A program made the translations under genes and the position numbers. Source: an uncultured Rickettsiaceae bacterium (GTDB taxonomy: Bacteria > Pseudomonadota > Alphaproteobacteria > Rickettsiales > Rickettsiaceae). Taken from it: DNA of 12,778 bases. Position 1 is the first letter of the stretch. Every line of letters begins with the position of its first letter. The notes beneath the pieces are model-generated. The model was not told the DNA's origin, did no database searches, and was given only the letters and a program-made list of their open reading frames with translations. Below, piece after piece: positions 1 through 6,884 of the stretch. The stretch covers positions 1-12,778 of the forward strand of contig CAJQOE010000062.1 of assembly GCA_905479885.1 (NCBI GenBank), written 5' to 3'.

Positions 1-1135
1 GGTAAGATAGCATGGCAAAAAAACCTGATCCCACTCCTTCAATTACAAATTTACTCATTATTAAGTTAGAAAAAAGCACAAGCGTACTAAGCGGCGAATA
101 ATTTTCTAGACACGCATTTGCAGAACCGTCTGAACTCATAGTGATGGATAACACCCACATTAATGATGGGAATTTATCGTAAATCATTTCTTTGCCGGTA
201 TAATTAAAGTTATCCCCAAGTTCAGTGTCACCAAAAATAAACGGAATACCATAAGTTGTTTCGCCCAAATTCATTACTAATAGAGATGAAATCATGATTA
301 TAACAATAATAGTATATAGCGCCCAACTTAGCTTTTGTGCGTCCACTAGAAATCCATAGGTAAAGATCATAGCTGAGGGCATAACAACAATTAAAAATAA
401 ACTAAGCATTATAGCACCGCGTGTTGGGGCTTCAAAAGGGTGAGCCGATGCACTAGCAAATAGAGAACCGCCATTTGCAACTAAATTCTTAATTGCAACT
501 TGCCCAGCAACTGGTCCTAGGGTAAGATTTTCTGCAACGCCAGATAAGTCAGTATAATTAATATTGCCTATGAAATCATGTGGCATTCCCATAGAGATAA
601 GTGCAATTGCTGTGATAATAGAAAATGGTAATAATATAAACAAAAAGGCTCGCAAAAAATCATCATAAAAGTTACCGATAAAAGGGTTGCGACTATTAAT
701 GATGCCACGAATAAAAGCAACGAATACAGCAATTCCAGTAGCTCCAGAGAGGAAATTTTGTGCTATAAGAGCAAATACATGCGATAGCATAGTTAATTCT
801 GACTCTGGATTATGGCTCTGCCAAAAGGTTCCGGTAGAAAAAGAAACAGCTGCATTAAGCGCATTTGAAAAACTAATATTGATTGGTAAATCATTAGCTG
901 TGGGAAGCGAATCCTGGAAATAAATAATACAAAAAGTAGATAATATGCACAAGCTATTAAAATACATCAAGCTGGCAAAATATTCATGCCAGCTTTGGCT
1001 TGTCCAGCGTCCTTGTTGTTGTTTTAAGATTTCATGCTCAGCGTAGCCATACTTATAAACTACAGCAATATATTTACCCAACAGTGGAGCGCTAATAGTA
1101 ATTAATGAAAAAAAAGCTATGGCTGCAATAATCAT
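1..1135 (-). CDS. kdpA: Potassium-transporting ATPase subunit A, KdpA (3' end off window)
   Basis: This is the K+-translocating membrane subunit of the KdpFABC P-type ATPase. About 378 N-terminal residues of the usual 550-560 are visible; the rest, and presumably kdpB and kdpC, lie left of the window. I translated it by eye from ATG at 1135. KdpA landmarks in order are the first pore loop SFSTGTFWQSHNPES (about residues 98-112, with Gln106 matching E. coli Gln116), AQNFLSGATGIAVF (about 125-138), the second loop NGGSLFASASAHPFEAPT (about 221-238), the third loop around SSDGSAN, and EGVGSGFFAML just before the edge. The family normally has NGGGFF in loop two and TNTNWQ in loop one; here they are NGGSLF and TGTFWQ, so filter residues differ. 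No frameshift or stop is seen in the visible part. It sits 7 bases after the small lipoprotein gene and is probably cotranscribed with it. Family assignment is confident; unchanged K+ selectivity is not assured. Confidence 0.93.
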   Translation of the reverse strand, partial: MIIAAIAFFSLITISAPLLGKYIAVVYKYGYAEHEILKQQQGRWTSQSWHEYFASLMYFNSLCILSTFCIIYFQDSLPTANDLPINISFSNALNAAVSFSTGTFWQSHNPESELTMLSHVFALIAQNFLSGATGIAVFVAFIRGIINSRNPFIGNFYDDFLRAFLFILLPFSIITAIALISMGMPHDFIGNINYTDLSGVAENLTLGPVAGQVAIKNLVANGGSLFASASAHPFEAPTRGAIMLSLFLIVVMPSAMIFTYGFLVDAQKLSWALYTIIVIIMISSLLVMNLGETTYGIPFIFGDTELGDNFNYTGKEMIYDKFPSLMWVLSITMSSDGSANACLENYSPLSTLVLFSNLIMSKFVIEGVGSGFFAMLSY

Positions 1136-1142
1136 ATTATTA

Positions 1143-1256
1143 CTAGTGTGTTAAATCAATGTTGCTAGAATAATCACTTGGAAGAGTTAATGGCTTTTTC
1201 AGTCCACAGCTTACCAAGCTACTTGATAATAATACGATAAAAATAATTTCTTTCAT
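1143..1256 (-). CDS. lptM: Small LptM/YifL-like lipoprotein, 37 aa
   Basis: A short open frame starts at ATG 1256 and ends at TAG 1145-1143. The peptide begins MKEIIFIVLLSSSLVSCGLK and continues to a C-terminal ...NIDLTH. It shows a lysine, a hydrophobic stretch and a lipobox LVSC with Cys17 as the expected lipidated residue. This is followed by CGLKKPLTLP, which closely resembles the CGLKGPLYFP signature of LptM (formerly YifL). LptM is a small outer-membrane lipoprotein that helps LptD maturation in E. coli. In many alphaproteobacteria a similar small lipoprotein lies between argH and lysA, divergent from a tlpA gene; here a tlpA-like gene is indeed divergent, but kdpA follows instead. No clear Shine-Dalgarno is seen. 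The lipoprotein nature is well supported; the LptM role is inferred from the short motif alone, and some Rickettsiales have little or no LPS, which would make that role doubtful. Confidence 0.75.
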   Translation of the reverse strand: MKEIIFIVLLSSSLVSCGLKKPLTLPSDYSSNIDLTH

Positions 1257-1332
1257 GATTTATAATTATAATTGCTTTATTTGCGCAGTTTGTATTATAC
1301 AATTAAAGTTCTGTAGAAATATTATATTAATT
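1257..1332. promoter_or_regulatory. Divergent promoter region between lipoprotein-kdpA and tlpA
   Basis: This 76-base AT-rich gap separates two divergent gene pairs and must hold both promoters. On the minus strand a perfect TATAAT occurs at 1299-1294, without a good -35. On the plus strand TTGCTT (1272-1277) and TATACA (1296-1301) are 18 bases apart. The two -10 candidates overlap, so the two directions could compete. No operator palindrome is convincing. Assignment is by eye. Confidence 0.35.
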
Positions 1333-1989
1333 ATGAAACAATGTATACGGCTTATTGGCCTCAGCTTGATTTTGCTACTAACTCAAAATGTTTATGCAGA
1401 AAAAGATAACATAATTGACCAAAATGCATACACGGACACAGAAACTAATTTTTTTGACGAACAAGGCAACAAAGTTTTTCTGGATCAATATGAAGATAAA
1501 ACAGTGTTGCTTGTATTTTGGGCAACTTGGTGCGGAAGTTGTATTAGTGAATTACCATTTTTGGATAATTTAGCGAAGGATTTTCGTAAATTACCGTTTA
1601 AAGTTATTGCCTTGTCTCAGGATTATCAAGGAGTTGACGTGGTAGCAAAGTATTTTTTAGAACATGATATTAGGCATCTAGAAATATTCCATGATTATCA
1701 AAATCAATTATTTAGAGCAATGTCAGTTGTTAGTTTACCAACTGCATTTTTAATAAATAGTGATGGCAAGATTAAAAAACTTTTTAAAGGAAGAATCAAG
1801 TGGCAAGATAATGATATTCGCGCTATTCTATTAAATGAAATAGAAGGCAACCCAGAAATGCCAAAGAATAGCTACCAATCTCCATCATTAAATATGCAGG
1901 TTGGAAAAGTGCCGGCGCCTTTATTGAATGAAAAACCTAACGATAATACAAAGGAGAAACAAAATGAGCAAAAAGCAGATGGGTCGTAA
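1333..1989 (+). CDS. tlpA: TlpA-like periplasmic thioredoxin, thiol-disulfide oxidoreductase
   Basis: The protein has 218 residues from ATG 1333. I prefer this start to the in-frame ATG at 1255 because it gives a clean signal peptide (Met-Lys, hydrophobic 6-18, cleavage near VYA-EKD at 22). It also leaves the upstream gap for the divergent promoters. The mature part is a thioredoxin fold with active site WATWCGSC (Cys67, Cys70) and the cis-proline in SLPTAF (Pro136). These features fit the TlpA/ResA class that reduces periplasmic cysteines, for example in cytochrome c or oxidase assembly; the exact partner is unknown. After the fold, from about residue 172, there is a tail of some 45 residues rich in Asn, Pro, Lys, Glu and Gln, ending in a hydrophilic stretch, probably disordered. 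The last 26 bases overlap the start of the peptidase gene. Confidence 0.85.
   Translation: MKQCIRLIGLSLILLLTQNVYAEKDNIIDQNAYTDTETNFFDEQGNKVFLDQYEDKTVLLVFWATWCGSCISELPFLDNLAKDFRKLPFKVIALSQDYQGVDVVAKYFLEHDIRHLEIFHDYQNQLFRAMSVVSLPTAFLINSDGKIKKLFKGRIKWQDNDIRAILLNEIEGNPEMPKNSYQSPSLNMQVGKVPAPLLNEKPNDNTKEKQNEQKADGS
1951..1956 (+). promoter_or_regulatory. Strong ribosome binding site for the S49 peptidase
   Basis: AAGGAG lies 7 bases before ATG 1964 and inside the 3' end of the tlpA gene. It is the best Shine-Dalgarno sequence I noticed in the window. It decides the start at 1964 over the in-frame ATG at 1928, which has no such site. Confidence 0.8.
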
Positions 1990-2899
1990 TAATAACGTAG
2001 TTGCTGATGCAGGGCCAAGAACTTCTGGTAGACGCCAGGGGAAATTAGAATATTTGTTATCTTTTTTGCCTCTGGGGTTTGGAAGCTCTAAACCTGTTGT
2101 GGCCGTATTTAGGTTAGATGGAGTAATTGGTAAAGCTGGAGGGTTTAAATCTGGCTTGACAATCAATTCGTTGAATAAATTGATTGAAAAAATGTTCAAA
2201 ATCGAGAATTTAGATGCTGTTTGTCTAAGCATTAATTCGCCAGGTGGCACTCCCGTTCAAGCCGAATTAATTGCTAACAGAATTATAGGACTAGCTAAAG
2301 CAAAAGAAATCCCAGTATTTAGTTTTATAGAAGATGTAGCTGCATCCGGTGGCTATTGGTTAGCTTGCGCTGCAAATAAAATATATGCAAGTCAAAGTTC
2401 GATTATAGGGAGTATTGGCGTTATATCTAGCGGTTTTGGCTTTCATGAAGCTATAGAAAAATTAGGTATTGAACGTCGCGTATATACTGAAGGCAAGAGT
2501 AAATCTGTCCTTGATCCGTTTCAACCAGCTAAGAAATCTGATATTAAAATTCTCAATAAAATTCAGAAAGAAATCCATAGTCATTTTATTGATACGGTGA
2601 AAAAAAGACGTGCCGGTAGGTTAACACAAAATGATGATATTTTATTTAATGGCGAGTTCTGGACTGGACAAATTGCCTTAGATTATGGCCTTATAGATGG
2701 CATTGATAATCTATATTCATTTATACAAAAGCGTTATGGCGACAATGTAAAAGTCGAATATGTAGAAAATAAGCAGCCATGGTTTAAGAAGAAATTAGGC
2801 ATGAGTCAAGTAAGCCAAGCATTCGCTAATGATTTATCTGAGGGTATTATTAGTTCTTTGGAAAAGCGCGTTATATCTAGCAAATTTGATATAAAATAA
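1964..2899 (+). CDS. sppA: Signal peptide peptidase SppA-like serine protease, S49 family
   Basis: This is a 311-residue S49 peptidase that would degrade cleaved signal peptides or membrane-associated fragments using a Ser-Lys dyad. Visible motifs are VAVFRLDGVIG (about 46-56), the oxyanion-region INSPGGTP (90-97), the nucleophile in VAASGGYWLA (Ser128), the SIIGSIGVISS segment (146-156), and Lys180 in EGKSKSVLDPFQP as the probable general base. The Ser-to-Lys spacing of 52 equals that of Bacillus SppA (Ser147/Lys199). The N-terminus is basic and hydrophilic, and only LEYLLSFLPLGFG (28-40) is hydrophobic. There is therefore no classic N-terminal membrane anchor, and it could be peripheral or act from the cytoplasmic side. 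The length suits the short single-domain form rather than the 67-kDa E. coli SppA. Translation is probably coupled to tlpA through the 26-base overlap. A SohB-like subtype cannot be excluded. Confidence 0.9.
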   Translation: MSKKQMGRNNNVVADAGPRTSGRRQGKLEYLLSFLPLGFGSSKPVVAVFRLDGVIGKAGGFKSGLTINSLNKLIEKMFKIENLDAVCLSINSPGGTPVQAELIANRIIGLAKAKEIPVFSFIEDVAASGGYWLACAANKIYASQSSIIGSIGVISSGFGFHEAIEKLGIERRVYTEGKSKSVLDPFQPAKKSDIKILNKIQKEIHSHFIDTVKKRRAGRLTQNDDILFNGEFWTGQIALDYGLIDGIDNLYSFIQKRYGDNVKVEYVENKQPWFKKKLGMSQVSQAFANDLSEGIISSLEKRVISSKFDIK

Positions 2900-2970
2900 A
2901 CAAGATTACTCTGAGCATAAGGCAATTACAGTCCAAGTTTAAGCGAATTGTGTGATGGTCGATGGGCAAT

Positions 2971-4341
2971 TCAATACGTGCCCGCTATCATTTTGTTGCG
3001 TTTACGCACAGAAGAAGTTGGTATGCCAATAGCTTCGCGGTATTTAGCAACGGTTCTGCGCGCAATACTAATATTAAATTTAGATAATTGTTCAGAGATA
3101 TCGTCATCTGACAGAATATGATCTGATTCTTCGCTCATTATAAGCTGTTTTATAATTTCCTTGGCTTTTGTACTAGATATATTATCTCCAGAGTTACGTG
3201 TGGTGTTGAGACTGGACGAGAAAAAATATTTTAATTCGAATATACCAGTTGGTGTAGAGATGTATTTATGAGCAGTAGATCTGCTAATTGTACTTTCATT
3301 AAAATCAGTTATTGCAGCAATTTTGTTTAGAGTCATTGGTTTTAGATACATGACTCCACGCGTAAAAAAATCCATCTGTTCTTGCACTATAGCTGTGGCT
3401 ACTTTTAGGATAGTATTACTACGTTGTTCAATGCTTTTAACAACCATATTCGCAGTTTCGATCTCGGTCCTGGCGAAATCTTTTTCTTCTTTAGTATGAA
3501 AACTTCCTTTTACTTTCAAGTAATATTCCTCACTTACACGTAGTCGTGGCATAGCTTCAGGGTTTGTTTCAAGCTTAGCAAGACCATCTTCTGTAAAGGT
3601 TAGAATAATATCTGGTATTTTATAGCTAGTGGGTTCTATAAAGAATCCGTTGGCAGGTTTAGGATTTAATAATTTGATTTGTTTAATGAGAGCGCTAATA
3701 TTACCAATATTTACGTTACATAATTTTGATAATTTTTTTAAATTACCCTCTGCAATTAGTTCTATATTTTGTACCATTGCAAGTAGTGATGGATCAACGT
3801 TTTCTTGGTCATTTAGTTGAATTAGTAGGCATTCACGTAAATTACGTGCAAAAATCCCTATAGGGTCAAATGTTTGTAGTTTTTTTAAGACTCCGAGTGC
3901 AATTTTTTCATCGCACCTTAATACTTTAGACGTTTCATATAGGCTGACATTTAGGTATCCACTGCTGGATAAGGAGTCAAGCAAATAATGAGCAATAAGT
4001 TTGTCTTTATTATCGTCGAAAGCTAAGTTGATTTGTTCGGTAATATGTTCTTTTAGAGATTTTTCACTAGCTATATTAGATAAAAAATCTTGGCTTGAAT
4101 ATCCTCCAGCGTATGATTGTCTTGTGGCTGGCTGTTGAGAAACTTCTTTTTTAGTCCCATGGTTTTGATTGCTGTCAACAGTAACATTGCCATCTTCAAT
4201 AAAAGGGTTTTTATCTAATTCTTGTGCAGCAAACTCAGCTAGTTCCATATTCGACATTTGCAATATTGCAATGCTCTGATGCATGGTGGTAGTCATGGTC
4301 AGAGATTGTTTTTGCTGAAGAGTTTGGATTTGCTTTGGCAT
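2971..4341 (-). CDS. rpoN: RNA polymerase sigma-54 factor RpoN
   Basis: The protein has 456 residues and all three regions of sigma-54. Region I is the Gln-rich activator-contact segment (1-50) with QSLTMTTTMHQSIAILQMSN and ELAEFAAQELDKNPFIE. A variable polar linker covers about 51-85. The core-binding domain covers about 85-275 and includes LLDSLSSSGYLN and FDPIGIFARNLRECL. The helix-turn-helix (336-360) contains MTLNKIAAITDFNESTISRS, followed by TPTGIFELKYFFSS. The RpoN box ARRTVAKYRE is intact at 427-436 and contacts the -24 element. RpoN directs polymerase to -24/-12 promoters and needs an ATP-driven enhancer-binding protein, none of which is encoded here. The usual neighbours hpf and ptsN are absent. 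Upstream there is a perfect TATAAT but no clear Shine-Dalgarno. Length and motifs look fully functional. Confidence 0.97.
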   Translation of the reverse strand: MPKQIQTLQQKQSLTMTTTMHQSIAILQMSNMELAEFAAQELDKNPFIEDGNVTVDSNQNHGTKKEVSQQPATRQSYAGGYSSQDFLSNIASEKSLKEHITEQINLAFDDNKDKLIAHYLLDSLSSSGYLNVSLYETSKVLRCDEKIALGVLKKLQTFDPIGIFARNLRECLLIQLNDQENVDPSLLAMVQNIELIAEGNLKKLSKLCNVNIGNISALIKQIKLLNPKPANGFFIEPTSYKIPDIILTFTEDGLAKLETNPEAMPRLRVSEEYYLKVKGSFHTKEEKDFARTEIETANMVVKSIEQRSNTILKVATAIVQEQMDFFTRGVMYLKPMTLNKIAAITDFNESTISRSTAHKYISTPTGIFELKYFFSSSLNTTRNSGDNISSTKAKEIIKQLIMSEESDHILSDDDISEQLSKFNISIARRTVAKYREAIGIPTSSVRKRNKMIAGTY

Positions 4342-4383
4342 ACTACTTATTAAATAACCCTAGTGTTCAAAGAAATTTGCTTT

Positions 4384-4389
4384 ATTATA
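4384..4389 (-). promoter_or_regulatory. Candidate -10 box for rpoN
   Basis: The minus strand carries a perfect TATAAT at 4389-4384, 42 bases before the rpoN ATG, in the 84-base gap between rpoN and the divergent uup. No convincing -35 lies 16-18 bases upstream. For uup, AT-rich hexamers such as TATAAA at 4411-4416 exist but are too close to its ATG to be persuasive. Confidence 0.35.
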
Positions 4390-4425
4390 GCTGTTACTCA
4401 ATAATTTTTATATAAAATAAGCTAC

Positions 4426-6228
4426 ATGACACCAATTTTTTATATTAAGGATGGAAATTTAAGTTTCGCAGATAAAATAATATTATCTGGCATAGAGCTG
4501 TATATTGCACCTGGGGATAGAGTTTGTCTAGTTGGAAAAAATGGGTGTGGTAAGTCCAGCTTAATGAAGGTTATTGAAGGAGAGTATGCTCTAGATGTTG
4601 GCAAGCCGTTTCAAGATCCAGGGATAAATGTTGGTTATTTAAAACAGGATATGAAGTCTTTACCAGCTGGAAAAATATATGATTTTGTCTTAAGTGAGTT
4701 TGATGACCCAGAGAGCAATAAATATCATGCTGATATAATTCTAAAGCAGTTGGAAATTGATGGTGAAGCCGAGTTAAAAAATTGTTCTGGCGGTCAAGTT
4801 AGAAGAGCTTGTCTTGCCAAAGCCTTAATTAATAAACCAGATATTTTACTACTAGATGAGCCAACTAATCATCTTGATATCCAAGCGATTGAATGGCTTG
4901 AGGAGTATATAAGAAATTATCCAGGTGCTGTAATATGTATTAGTCACGATCGCATGTTCCAAGAAAATATTACCAACCGAGTTTGGTGGATTGATCGCGG
5001 GGTGTTACGAAAATCTAATCGTGGATTTAAATATTACGATCAATGGCGTGAAGAAATTATAATTTCAGAAGAAGCAGCTTTACGAAAAATGAATCGTAAA
5101 CTTGAAATAGAAAGAGGTTGGCTTGGTACTGGTGTAACTGCTAGGAGAAAACGTAACCAGAAACGTTTAGCTAATTTATATAGGCTTAGAGAGACATTTA
5201 AAGCTCAACAATCACATTTGCATCAAGCTAAAGCCAGAGTGCAAATAGAACTAGCTGAAGAAATGAAGAAAACTAAGTTCATCATAGAAGCAGAGCATAT
5301 AACCTATAATTTCCCTGGTAAAAAATTATTTGATGATTTTAATTTCAAAGTCAAAAAAGGTGAAAAAATAGGAGTGATCGGCCCTAATGGTGTCGGCAAG
5401 TCTACATTGATACGATTGCTTACTAAAGAGTTGGAACCAGCTTCTGGTAAAGTAAAGCATGGTACTAATATAGAGATTACATATTTTGATCAACACAGAA
5501 GCGATTTAAATCCTGATTATAGTTTGCAGCAAACGCTTTGCCCCGGTGGTGGCGATCAAGTGCTTTTGAAAGACAAAACAATGCATATTGCTGGCTATTT
5601 AAAAAAGTTTATGTTTGATCCAAAGAATTTAGGCAATAAGGTTTCAACCCTATCTGGAGGCGAGGCAAATAGATTATTACTAGCAAAAGCATTAATTAAC
5701 CCAGGCAATTTATTTATTCTCGATGAGCCAACTAATGATCTTGATATGGATTCTCTGGAAATGTTATTGGAAATATTAGCAGATTATTCTGGTACCCTGA
5801 TAATAGTTAGTCATGATAGAGATTTCTTAGAGCGCTTAGTAACTAGAACTTTAGTATTTGCTGGTAGCGAAATTATAGATTTATATGGCGGTTATGACGA
5901 TTATTTAAAATATTATAAAAAAGATATCAAGCCCTCTAGTGTAAAGAGTAAGGCTGCTAAACCAATCATCCCTCTAGTAACGCAAGCACCACAAAAATTA
6001 AGCTATAAATATATGCGTTTGCTAGAAACTCTGCCTGGTGAAATAGAGACATTAGAAAAGCAAATTAAGATTATAGAAGATCAATTATCAAAGCCAGATT
6101 TGTATAATAGAGATAATAAAAAATTCAATCAATTATCACAAAATTTGGAGCAAGCTAAAATTGATCTAGAACGCAAATTAGAACAGTGGTTAGAAGTGGA
6201 GATTATGCAAGAAACCATCAAGAATTAA
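4426..6228 (+). CDS. uup: ABC-F family ATPase Uup
   Basis: This is a soluble 600-residue twin-ATPase of the ABC-F class, which acts on ribosomes or branched DNA rather than in transport. The first nucleotide-binding domain has Walker A GKNGCGKSS (37-45), signature CSGGQVRRACLAKAL (120-134), Walker B DILLLDEP (139-146) and SHDR (173-176). A charged linker with GWLGTGVTARRKRNQKRL (231-248) joins it to the second domain. That domain has GPNGVGKST (319-327), LSGGEANRLLLAKAL (409-423), LFILDEPTNDLD (429-440) and SHDR (462-465). A Lys/Pro-rich spacer then leads to a C-terminal coiled coil (about 528-595, ETLEKQIKIIEDQL), which is the DNA/ribosome-binding tail that marks Uup. The first signature starts with Cys instead of the usual Leu, a minor change. 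The start is the only sensible ATG. The queuosine-precursor transporter gene follows 2 bases after the stop. Confidence 0.94.
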   Translation: MTPIFYIKDGNLSFADKIILSGIELYIAPGDRVCLVGKNGCGKSSLMKVIEGEYALDVGKPFQDPGINVGYLKQDMKSLPAGKIYDFVLSEFDDPESNKYHADIILKQLEIDGEAELKNCSGGQVRRACLAKALINKPDILLLDEPTNHLDIQAIEWLEEYIRNYPGAVICISHDRMFQENITNRVWWIDRGVLRKSNRGFKYYDQWREEIIISEEAALRKMNRKLEIERGWLGTGVTARRKRNQKRLANLYRLRETFKAQQSHLHQAKARVQIELAEEMKKTKFIIEAEHITYNFPGKKLFDDFNFKVKKGEKIGVIGPNGVGKSTLIRLLTKELEPASGKVKHGTNIEITYFDQHRSDLNPDYSLQQTLCPGGGDQVLLKDKTMHIAGYLKKFMFDPKNLGNKVSTLSGGEANRLLLAKALINPGNLFILDEPTNDLDMDSLEMLLEILADYSGTLIIVSHDRDFLERLVTRTLVFAGSEIIDLYGGYDDYLKYYKKDIKPSSVKSKAAKPIIPLVTQAPQKLSYKYMRLLETLPGEIETLEKQIKIIEDQLSKPDLYNRDNKKFNQLSQNLEQAKIDLERKLEQWLEVEIMQETIKN

Positions 6229-6230
6229 TT

Positions 6231-6884
6231 ATGAATAAATCGCTAAAATTATATATAATTTTTTGTAGTATATTTTGTACAATTATTGTAACGGGCAACT
6301 TGATTTTTCAGAAATTTATTACATTAAATATATTCAATAATATTTTAGAAGTTTCTGTGGGAGTCCTACTTTATCCATTAACATTTTTGATTTCAGACTT
6401 AGTCACGGAGTTTTATGGTAAGTCAGCTGCTAAATTTATGATTAATGTTGCGATATTATGCAGCCTCATGGTACTCGGGTTAATCTCTGTTTCAGATTAT
6501 TGTAGTGCAACAGCATGGTCTGTGATAGATGACCAAACTTTTCATAAAGTATTTAATGTTTATGGTATTAACGCGGCGGCTTCAATTGTTGCTAACTATC
6601 TTGGTCAACTATGTGATATTTATTTGTTTTCTTATTTAAAAGTGCTTACGCAAGGTAAGCACTTATGGTTTAGAAATAATGTAAGTACCATAGTGGGGCA
6701 GTCTGTAGACACCGTGATAATAGTTTTTATATTATCTTTTTTTGATATAATACCTTGGGAGCTATTTATAATAGTAACACTAAGTAGCTTATCATTTAAA
6801 ATATTGGCCACTTTGGCCTCTACGCCTTTTTGCTATTGTGGGTACTATTTAATGTGTAAATTTTCTATAGCTAAAATTAAATGA
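6231..6884 (+). CDS. yhhQ: Queuosine precursor transporter, YhhQ/VUT family
   Basis: This is a 217-residue inner-membrane protein with about six hydrophobic helices. It belongs to the DUF165/YhhQ family, which imports queuosine precursors (preQ0/preQ1-type bases, in some lineages queuine) for modification of tRNA wobble position 34. Family marks are LLYPLTFLISDLVTEFYGKS in the second helix region, then GQLCDIYLFSYLK, and WFRNNVSTIVGQSVDTVIIV in the fifth. These are the conserved acidic and Asn/Ser/Gln positions of the family. ATG 6231 is chosen over the in-frame ATG at 6186, because the latter lies deep inside uup and adds a charged N-terminal extension. It is probably cotranscribed with uup (2-base gap). 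Its last 40 bases overlap the 3' end of rimM on the other strand. The exact substrate is unproven. Confidence 0.9.
   Translation: MNKSLKLYIIFCSIFCTIIVTGNLIFQKFITLNIFNNILEVSVGVLLYPLTFLISDLVTEFYGKSAAKFMINVAILCSLMVLGLISVSDYCSATAWSVIDDQTFHKVFNVYGINAAASIVANYLGQLCDIYLFSYLKVLTQGKHLWFRNNVSTIVGQSVDTVIIVFILSFFDIIPWELFIIVTLSSLSFKILATLASTPFCYCGYYLMCKFSIAKIK

Noticed and set aside
687..923. Plus-strand open frame of 78 codons
   Set aside because: It is antisense to kdpA, whose frame carries clear family motifs throughout; no family features on the plus strand.
1921..2250. Minus-strand open frame of 109 codons
   Set aside because: Antisense to the S49 peptidase start, with no recognisable motif or start context.
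2245..2260. TGGCACTCCCGTTCA resembling a -24/-12 promoter
   Set aside because: It lies inside sppA and encodes the conserved GGTPVQ segment; the -12 half is TTCA instead of TTGC.
2964..2983. Inverted repeat GGGCA/TGCCC near the sppA-rpoN convergent ends
   Set aside because: Only 5 paired bases with a 10-base loop and no T-run; it also overlaps the end of rpoN. Not a credible terminator.
3629..3820. Plus-strand open frame within rpoN
   Set aside because: Opposite strand of the sigma-54 core-binding region, short and without features.
4353..4367. AATAACCCTAGTGT occurring here and again near 11368-11382
   Set aside because: A single 14-base match in about 12.8 kb of AT-rich DNA is expected by chance; one copy is inside ampG coding sequence.
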